This document shows, in pieces, positions 7,237-14,125 of a stretch of 37,275 nucleotides of DNA. The notes under the pieces are model-generated. The model saw only the letters and a program-made list of their open reading frames with translations, was not told where the DNA came from and made no database searches. This stretch comes from Gammaproteobacteria bacterium (lineage in GTDB: Bacteria > Pseudomonadota > Gammaproteobacteria > Pseudomonadales > Azotimanducaceae): contig JABJED010000137.1 of NCBI GenBank assembly GCA_018665025.1, positions 1 through 37,275 on the forward strand. Reading direction: 5' to 3'. Positions within the stretch are counted from its first letter, which is position 1; every line of letters starts with the position of its first letter. The translations under genes and the position numbers were made by a program.

Positions 7237-10134
7237 ATGGCTCGTGACGAACATAAATCTGACCTGGAGATCTATCGCAGACTATTAACCTACGTGCTGC
7301 CCTACTGGGGTGCGTTCGTGATCAGTATTGTCGGTTTTTTGATCTATTCACTGTCGAATGTTTCCTTTGTTTGGCTGGTCAGCTACATCGTAGATTCGCT
7401 TCAATCCGGTGCCGTTCCTATTGCGGCCGAGCTTAAGGAATATTTATCTGCAATCCTGGGCGAGGAGGGTGACCTTAATCGGACCCTTATACCAGTTCTG
7501 CTGGTGTTAATAGCGACGACCCGCGGGCTCGGCGCATTCGTTGGCAACTACTTTATCGCTTACGTGTCCAACAACCTGGTTCACAATCTGAGGCGGGAGT
7601 TGTTTGATCGTCTGCTTACGCTACCCAGTGCCTTTTATGACCGGCATGCGATGGGACATCTGGTTGCCAAAGTGACTTTCCATGTCACCCAGGTTACGGG
7701 TGCAGCGACCGATGCCGTGAGAGTCATCATTCGGGAAGGATTCACAGTCCTTGGATACATGGGGTACCTGCTGTTTCTGAGCTGGAAGCTCACCCTGGTA
7801 TTCTTTGCGGTAGCGCCGGTTATCGCCCTGCTTGTTGGCGTAGCGGGTAAGCGATTCAGGCGAATCAGTCAACGTATTCAGAATTCCATGGGGGATGTTA
7901 CCCATGTCGCCTCTGAAGCTGTTCAGGGCTACCGTGAAGTCAGGACTTTTGGTGGTAGTGACTATGAAAGCGAACGTTTTAACAAAGTGAGTCAGGACAA
8001 TCGTCGGCAGTCGATGAAAATGGTAGTGACATCATCTCTGGCGACCCCTGCAATTCAGATCATGGTTTCCTTTGCCCTGGCGGGGCTTGTATGGCTGGTG
8101 TTGGACCCTGTTTTTCTCGCGAACATGTCGACGGGTGGGGTCATTGCGTTCATCACCACTGGAGGCCTGTTGGCCAAGCCGATACGCCAACTGTCAGAGG
8201 TGGTAGCTACCGTACAGAAAGGACTGGCAGCAGCCGAAGATATCTTTGATCTGTTTGATGAAGAAGTAGAAAAAGACGTCGGTAAGCTTGAGATCGACAG
8301 GGTTGTCGGGAAAGTCGAGTTCAGGAATGTTGAATTCGGATATCAGAGCAATTCGAAGACCGTATTGAAGGGCATCAGCTTCACTGTAAACCCCGGTGAG
8401 ACCGTCGCCCTGGTTGGTAGATCAGGCAGTGGCAAGAGTACCCTGATGAGCCTGATACCGCGCTTTTATGCTCCGAACAGCGGAGAGATTCTTATTGACG
8501 GTCACCCTATCGATTCGTTCACGCTGGATAACCTCAGGGAACACATCGCTATTGTGAGTCAGCAGGTTACCTTGTTCAACGATACGGTGATGCGAAACAT
8601 CGGCTATGGCACGCTTCATGGGGCCAGCAGAGATGCAGTAAAGGGCGCCGCGGAGAAAGCCTACGCCTGGCAGTTTATAGAAGAGCTGGATTCTGGTCTT
8701 GATACCATCGTCGGTGATGATGGGGTTCTTTTATCCGGCGGTCAGCGTCAGCGACTCGCTATAGCAAGAGCTTTTCTGAAGGATGCGCCGATCCTGATCC
8801 TTGATGAGGCGACGTCATCACTTGATATGGAGTCTGAACGTTATATACAGTCGGCGCTTGAAGCAGTTGTTCAGGGCAGGACAACTTTCATCATTGCTCA
8901 CCGTCTATCAACGATCGAAAAAGCAGATCGAATATTTGTTATCGAAGAAGGTCAGATAGTCGAAGAGGGCTGCCATGAGGAATTGCTGGCGAAAGGTGGA
9001 TTTTATTACCAGTTACACGCCAAGGATGAGATAGCCGAAAGCACGCCTTCATCGCTCAAACCAATAACGGTTGGCGCTCAATTCGAAACAAGAAAATACA
9101 ATACACGAGGTGCTGGCTCCAGTTTTCTGGTTGATGCCTGGTACAACGATACTCTGTGGGTTAAAGCGTTTGCACCACTATCATATCTCTATAGGATGCT
9201 CGCCTCGCTTCGTAGAAGCTGGCTGACAAAACGATCGGTTTGGAAATCGCCTGTACCGCTCATTATAGTCGGAAATATTTCGGTGGGAGGTACCGGTAAA
9301 TCGCCTTTGGTTATTGGCATCGTACAATACCTCATAGAGCTGGGTCTGAGGCCTGGCGTGGTAAGCCGAGGCTATGGCGCTAATTCTAACCATTACCCGG
9401 TCGAAGTGACTATGACCTCATCGGGTGCTGAAGTCGGTGATGAGCCCCTGATGATCTACAAGCGCACTGGAGTGCCCGTTGTTGTAGACCCGGACAGGGT
9501 TCGTGCGGTGAAAGAACTTATTAGTCATCATGAGTGCGATGTCGTAGTGAGTGATGATGGCTTGCAACATTATGCGCTGGGAAGAGCCATAGAGATCGTG
9601 GTGATCGATGGTGTACGAGGCCTCGGTAATGGGCTCTGTCTGCCCGCTGGGCCTCTTAGGGAACCAGTGTCGCGTTTGGAAGAAGTTGACCTTGTTGTCA
9701 TTAACGGTGAGCACAGCGTACCGCGATTGGGTAATGCTGCAAACTCCTCGATGATGCAATTAAAACCGGTCAGACTTGTGAATATGACCACCGGTGACGG
9801 GAAACCTGCTGATTCACTTGGCGGTAAAACTGTTCATGCTGTGGCTGGAATTAGTCATCCCGAGCGTTTTTTCAATACGCTTAACTCACTTGGAATTGTG
9901 GTCATACCTCACGAGTTTCCTGATCATCATGCATTTACAATTGAAGATGTTAACTTCGATGACAATATCCCTGTAGTAATGACAGAAAAGGACGCGGTAA
10001 AACTCGACATACCCGGATTGCCAGAGGGCCTATACTGGTATCTGGAAGTCGAAGCCTGCTTTGATTTAGCGAAAATTGATGCCCTTCTGAATAAGGCAGG
10101 GATTGAAAAAATAAAACGTACTACCGGAGGCTGA
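7237..10134 (+). CDS. msbA-lpxK: Fusion of lipid A flippase MsbA (ABC transporter, N-terminal) and tetraacyldisaccharide 4'-kinase LpxK (C-terminal)
   Basis: ABC half: Walker A GRSGSGKST, signature LLSGGQRQRLAIARA, Walker B ILILDEATSSLD. LpxK half: VPLIIVGNISVGGTGKSPLV...PGVVSRGYG...GDEPLMIYKRTGVPVVVDPDR...VVSDDGLQHYALGR...PAGPLREP. One uninterrupted 965-codon frame. Confidence 0.95.
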   Translation: MARDEHKSDLEIYRRLLTYVLPYWGAFVISIVGFLIYSLSNVSFVWLVSYIVDSLQSGAVPIAAELKEYLSAILGEEGDLNRTLIPVLLVLIATTRGLGAFVGNYFIAYVSNNLVHNLRRELFDRLLTLPSAFYDRHAMGHLVAKVTFHVTQVTGAATDAVRVIIREGFTVLGYMGYLLFLSWKLTLVFFAVAPVIALLVGVAGKRFRRISQRIQNSMGDVTHVASEAVQGYREVRTFGGSDYESERFNKVSQDNRRQSMKMVVTSSLATPAIQIMVSFALAGLVWLVLDPVFLANMSTGGVIAFITTGGLLAKPIRQLSEVVATVQKGLAAAEDIFDLFDEEVEKDVGKLEIDRVVGKVEFRNVEFGYQSNSKTVLKGISFTVNPGETVALVGRSGSGKSTLMSLIPRFYAPNSGEILIDGHPIDSFTLDNLREHIAIVSQQVTLFNDTVMRNIGYGTLHGASRDAVKGAAEKAYAWQFIEELDSGLDTIVGDDGVLLSGGQRQRLAIARAFLKDAPILILDEATSSLDMESERYIQSALEAVVQGRTTFIIAHRLSTIEKADRIFVIEEGQIVEEGCHEELLAKGGFYYQLHAKDEIAESTPSSLKPITVGAQFETRKYNTRGAGSSFLVDAWYNDTLWVKAFAPLSYLYRMLASLRRSWLTKRSVWKSPVPLIIVGNISVGGTGKSPLVIGIVQYLIELGLRPGVVSRGYGANSNHYPVEVTMTSSGAEVGDEPLMIYKRTGVPVVVDPDRVRAVKELISHHECDVVVSDDGLQHYALGRAIEIVVIDGVRGLGNGLCLPAGPLREPVSRLEEVDLVVINGEHSVPRLGNAANSSMMQLKPVRLVNMTTGDGKPADSLGGKTVHAVAGISHPERFFNTLNSLGIVVIPHEFPDHHAFTIEDVNFDDNIPVVMTEKDAVKLDIPGLPEGLYWYLEVEACFDLAKIDALLNKAGIEKIKRTTGG

Positions 10135-10135
10135 T

Positions 10136-10321
10136 ATGCCTGTAGATAAAAAACTATTAGCGATTCTCGTTTGCCCGATTTGCAAGGGGAATTTGACCTA
10201 TGAAAAGGCAAATGAAGAGCTTGTCTGTCAAGCAGAGAAGCTTGCGTTTCCAATACAGGACGACATTCCAATTATGTTGGAATCAGAAGCCCGTCGATTG
10301 GAATCGGATGAAGTGTCATAG
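10136..10321 (+). CDS. Trm112-family zinc-ribbon-like protein (YcaR type)
   Basis: 61 aa, 'LLAILVCPICKGNLTYEKANEELVCQAEKLAFPIQDDIPIML' typical of Trm112/YcaR; located between lpxK and kdsB. Confidence 0.93.
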   Translation: MPVDKKLLAILVCPICKGNLTYEKANEELVCQAEKLAFPIQDDIPIMLESEARRLESDEVS

Positions 10322-11073
10322 CTGGTTTTAACGTCATCATCCCGGCCCGGTATGAATCATCGAGGTTCCCGGGAAAGCCGCTGATAGATCTGGACGGCAA
10401 GTCCATGATCCGAAGAGTCTACGAACAGGCATCCAATAGTGATGCTCATACCGTATACGTAGCAACGGATGATGAGCGGATTGTAGACGAAGTAGAGAGC
10501 TTTGGTGGCCGGATTGTTATGACCAACCCGGACCATCCAACGGGCACCGACCGTATTTTCGAGGCGGCCAGCCTTATCGGATTGGGTGATGATGACATTG
10601 TTGTAAACGTTCAGGGTGATGAACCGCTCATCCCTCCCTCTGTGATCAATAAGGTGGCAGGGATGATTGATTCAAATGTTCAGATGTCGACCCTCTGTGA
10701 ACTTATCATTGATCCAAAAGAAGTATTTGATCCCAATGTGGTTAAGGTCATCTCGGACGCTAACGGCATTGCCCTGTATTTTTCACGCGCGCCCATTCCC
10801 TGGTCCAGGGATCACTTCGGATCCGGGTCGATTCCGAATGGGATAAGCTGGTATCGCCATCTGGGTATCTATGCCTATACAGCGGCGATGCTGGCAAGAT
10901 TTGTTACCTGGGATCCTGCACCACTGGAAGTAGCCGAAAAGTTAGAGCAGCTCCGTGCCTTGTACAACGGTGAAAAAATAAAAATTGCCATCTCTCCCGA
11001 TAAAATTCCACCAGGAATCGACGTCCCGGGAGATGTTGAACGCACGCTTAAGGTCCTGAAGGAGGGCGCATGA
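10318..11073 (+). CDS. kdsB: 3-deoxy-manno-octulosonate cytidylyltransferase
   Basis: Frame upstream of the tracked ORF (10405) encodes GFNVIIPARYESSRFPGKPLIDLDGKSMI, the conserved KdsB N-terminus; NVQGDEPLIPP, PIPWSRD. Start assigned to ATA at 10318 because no canonical start precedes the motif. Confidence 0.9.
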   Translation: MAGFNVIIPARYESSRFPGKPLIDLDGKSMIRRVYEQASNSDAHTVYVATDDERIVDEVESFGGRIVMTNPDHPTGTDRIFEAASLIGLGDDDIVVNVQGDEPLIPPSVINKVAGMIDSNVQMSTLCELIIDPKEVFDPNVVKVISDANGIALYFSRAPIPWSRDHFGSGSIPNGISWYRHLGIYAYTAAMLARFVTWDPAPLEVAEKLEQLRALYNGEKIKIAISPDKIPPGIDVPGDVERTLKVLKEGA

Positions 11074-12485
11074 GTTATTCGGTTATTGTGAAGGAAGATT
11101 GTGCAACTTGTCAGTTAGTAGTGCCCGTCATCAAACAATTGCAAGGAGATGACGAGCTAACGATATACAGCCAGGATAACGTTCAGTTCCCGTCTGGTGT
11201 CTCGGTGATCGACGATACGCAGCTCGAATACTCTTGGCGTCGTCGAATTGAAACTGTACCGACGCTCATTAAGCATGATGATAATGGTGAAGAACTAGCA
11301 AGGGTGGTTGGTTGGGAGAAGAGCGAATGGCAGGCGCTGACAGGGAGACCGTTAGGGTTTGATTTGCCGGACTTTCGTCCAGGTTGTGGATCAAAGAGCG
11401 TGGACCCCGGTATGCCAGAAAAGTTGGCCGCACGTTTTGACAGGGATAAGCTGCAATCCCGCGAACTAACCATATCAATGGAAGAAGATGATGTAGAGGC
11501 CTGCTACGACAGGGGCTGGTCCGATGGTTTGCCAGTGGTGCCGCCTACAGCGGAACGCGTTATGCGAATGCTGGCGGGCACGAACAGGTCGCCAGAGGAA
11601 GTCATCGGTGTTGTTCCGCCGGATCTGGTGCCATGCACGATCGAAAAAATTGCGATCAATGCAGTGCTGGCCGGATGTAAACCAGAATATCTGCCGGTTG
11701 TGATTGCATCGGTAGAGGCCGCCTTGCAGGATGAATTCTGCATGCACGGTCTGTTGGCGACGACTTATTTTTCAGGCCCCCTGGTGATCGTAAACGGACC
11801 ACTGAGCCGTGCTATCGGGATGAATTCGAAGGGCAACGCGCTTGGGCAGGGCAACAGGGCAAACGGCACTATTGGACGGGCCCTGCAACTGGTTATTCGT
11901 AACATTGGCGGTGGTAAACCTGGGGGGGTAGATCGATCGGTGTTCGGAAACCCCGGCAAGTACACTTACTGTTTCGCAGAAGACGAGACAAACTCCTGCT
12001 GGGAATCGCTGGCTGTCGAGAAGGGATTTTCTGAAACAGCATCGACGGTCACGTTGTTTGCAGCCGATGGCATGCAAGGGATTGTCGACCAGAAGTCACG
12101 TGACCCAGAATCGTTAAGCCGCAGTTTCGCAGCCGCGTTAAGAGTCGTGGGCCATCCTAAAATGATCATGGCGGCGGATGTAATACTGGTCGTTTCACCG
12201 GAACATGAGCGAGTTTACCGACTGGCTGGCTGGACCAAGCAGGATGTGAAAAATTGCCTGAATAGGCTTTTGATGATCGATGGATCTGAGTTAGTTGCCG
12301 GTGCAGGTGGCATCGCTGAGGGAATTCCAGAGAAGCTAGCGGGCAAACAATTGCCTAAATTTAGGGAAGGTGGACTCAATATCGTCAGGGCTGGTGGCAG
12401 CGCGGGTATGTTTTCTGCCATTATCGCGGGATGGGGTGCCAGCGGCACTATTGGTAGCGTACCGGTGACCCGTGAAATAAAGTAA
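11070..12485 (+). CDS. Conserved protein with N-terminal thioredoxin/glutaredoxin-like CxxC segment and a large C-terminal domain; operonic with the UGSC selenoprotein
   Basis: MSYSVIVKEDCATCQLVVPVIKQL (CATC), 'VPTLIKHDDNGEELARVVGW' thioredoxin-like; C-terminal 'YDRGWSDGLPVVPPTAERV'; start overlaps the kdsB stop (ATGA). Confidence 0.7.
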   Translation: MSYSVIVKEDCATCQLVVPVIKQLQGDDELTIYSQDNVQFPSGVSVIDDTQLEYSWRRRIETVPTLIKHDDNGEELARVVGWEKSEWQALTGRPLGFDLPDFRPGCGSKSVDPGMPEKLAARFDRDKLQSRELTISMEEDDVEACYDRGWSDGLPVVPPTAERVMRMLAGTNRSPEEVIGVVPPDLVPCTIEKIAINAVLAGCKPEYLPVVIASVEAALQDEFCMHGLLATTYFSGPLVIVNGPLSRAIGMNSKGNALGQGNRANGTIGRALQLVIRNIGGGKPGGVDRSVFGNPGKYTYCFAEDETNSCWESLAVEKGFSETASTVTLFAADGMQGIVDQKSRDPESLSRSFAAALRVVGHPKMIMAADVILVVSPEHERVYRLAGWTKQDVKNCLNRLLMIDGSELVAGAGGIAEGIPEKLAGKQLPKFREGGLNIVRAGGSAGMFSAIIAGWGASGTIGSVPVTREIK

Positions 12486-12503
12486 GAAAAGAGAGGAAAA
12501 ACT

Positions 12504-13022
12504 ATGACTATATTGATGGATCCAACCTCGGAGCGGGCGCCTGAAAACAGACAGCCATTGCCGAGGCCAGCAGATCTTGAAGGCAAGACGGTTGGGTTGC
12601 TGGATATTTCAAAGCCCAAGGGGAACATTTTCATCGACCGACTCGAAGATCTTCTTATTCAAAAGGGCCTGACAACGAAACGCTATATCAAACCGACATT
12701 CACCAGAGTTGCACCGGTTGAACTTAATCAACAAATCGCGGCGGAATGTGATGTCGTCATTGAATCGCTAGCGGACTGAGGTTCGTGCACGTCGTGCAGT
12801 TTGCATGACATTATGGACCTGGATAGCAGGGGAGTTCCTGGAGGATTCATTGCATCGACAGAATTTATTGAGGCGGCGAAAGCCCAGGCCGAATCGCTAG
12901 GGTTTGACCCTTATAAAGTGTTCGTTGGTCATCCGATACAGGATAGAACTGATGCAGAAATGCAAACACTGGCAGAAGAAGCCTTCGAAGATATTCTGGC
13001 CATGATTCTCGAGGAAAAGTAG
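12504..13022 (+). CDS. UGSC-family selenoprotein; in-frame TGA at 12777-12779 read as selenocysteine
   Basis: Same frame before and after the TGA: ...AAECDVVIESLAD-U-GSCTSCSLHDIMDLDSRGVPGGFIASTEFIEAAKAQ...; U-G-S-C motif; hairpin directly after the UGA; the ORF track splits it into 12504..12779 and 12801..13022. Confidence 0.9.
12780..12819 (+). promoter_or_regulatory. Candidate bacterial SECIS (bSECIS) hairpin
   Basis: Lower stem 12780-12787/12812-12819 (GGUUCGUG/UAUGGACC, with GU pairs), internal loop, upper stem 12791-12798/12802-12809 (GUCGUGCA/UGCAUGAC, one GU), apical loop GUU 12799-12801, 19 nt after the UGA. Confidence 0.75.
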
Positions 13023-13033
13023 TCATCGATGAA

Positions 13034-13053
13034 GTGGCAGGCGTACCTGCCAC
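13034..13053 (+). other. Perfect 8-bp inverted repeat with 4-nt loop (GTGGCAGG-CGTA-CCTGCCAC)
   Basis: Read directly between the selenoprotein stop and murB; no strong T-tract follows. Confidence 0.7.
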
Positions 13054-13097
13054 GTCGAGGTTTCTATGCGCAACGTGAATCAATTTAGGCGTGTCGA

Positions 13098-14108
13098 TTG
13101 AAGATCCACCAGAACGTATCACTGGCTGACAAAAACACGTTATGCCTTGACGCCCGGGCCGAGTGGTATTGTGAAGTCTTTACCGTGGACGCGCTGCTTG
13201 AGGCTGCAGAGTTCGCGTTAAACCATAAGCTCAAAGTCACTTCGCTTGGCGAGGGCAGCAATATCGTTCTCGCGGCCAATCTGGCCGGACTGGTCATCAA
13301 GAACAGAATCCCCGGGGTGACCTGTGATGCCGAAGTCGTGCATGCCGCAGGTGGCGAAAATTGGCACAGGCTGGTTCGCTCGACTGTCGGTTCCGGGTTG
13401 TTTGGCCTGGAAAACCTTGCCTTAATCCCGGGTACGGTCGGCGCTGCACCGGTCCAGAATATTGGTGCCTACGGCGTCGAACTGAGTGATAGATTCATTT
13501 CACTCAAAGCCATACATCTTCCTACTCTGGAACAGAAAACGTTTGCTAAGGCAGAGTGTGAGTTCGCTTACAGGGATAGTCTGTTCAAAAAAAATGATGA
13601 ATGGCTTATCACTGAGGTCAGTCTGGCGCTCTCAAAGATCAGTGAATGTGTTACCACTTACCCCGGTATTGTTGCTTACCTGAAAGAACACAGGCTCGAC
13701 ATTTCAGGAGAATCCATTGCAGAGGCGGTCTCGCATATCCGAGCGGAAAAATTGCCGGACCCCTCAAGGGTTCCGAATGTGGGTAGTTTTTTTAAAAATC
13801 CGGTGTTGGAAGCTGAGCGAGCCGAAGCCGTCGCCAAAGCATTTCCTGACCTCGTGCAATTTGATGTGACAGGTGGGAAAAAACTGTCGGCCGCGTGGCT
13901 CATTGATCAGATGGGATTAAAAGGCTACCGAGTAGGCCGGTTTGTAGTATCAGACAAACACGCACTGGTCATCATTAACGAGGGGGGCGGTACGCAGCTG
14001 GAATTATTTGAACTGGTTCGCGTTGTCAAACAGAAAGTGAAGCACACCGTCGGGATAGATCTGGAAATTGAACCCAGAATCTATCCCGACGGTTTTGAGA
14101 TACCCTAA
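13098..14108 (+). CDS. murB: UDP-N-acetylmuramate dehydrogenase
   Basis: NTLCLDARA, LGEGSNIVLA, GLENLALIPGTVGAAPVQNIGAYGVEL, NVGSFFKNPV; TTG start. Confidence 0.95.
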   Translation: MKIHQNVSLADKNTLCLDARAEWYCEVFTVDALLEAAEFALNHKLKVTSLGEGSNIVLAANLAGLVIKNRIPGVTCDAEVVHAAGGENWHRLVRSTVGSGLFGLENLALIPGTVGAAPVQNIGAYGVELSDRFISLKAIHLPTLEQKTFAKAECEFAYRDSLFKKNDEWLITEVSLALSKISECVTTYPGIVAYLKEHRLDISGESIAEAVSHIRAEKLPDPSRVPNVGSFFKNPVLEAERAEAVAKAFPDLVQFDVTGGKKLSAAWLIDQMGLKGYRVGRFVVSDKHALVIINEGGGTQLELFELVRVVKQKVKHTVGIDLEIEPRIYPDGFEIP

Positions 14109-14125
14109 TGATCTACTTGATTTGG

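Noticed and set aside
12786-12798. Alternative small hairpin TGCAC-GTC-GTGCA after the UGA as the SECIS
   Set aside because: Only 5 bp, and its loop is just 11 nt from the UGA; the longer two-stage hairpin with a GUU loop at 19 nt fits better. Competition between the two cannot be excluded without folding.
12777-12800. TGA interpreted as a true stop or pseudogene break
   Set aside because: The frame and family-like sequence continue directly, the UGSC motif is present, and a hairpin with suitable spacing follows; recoding is the simpler explanation.
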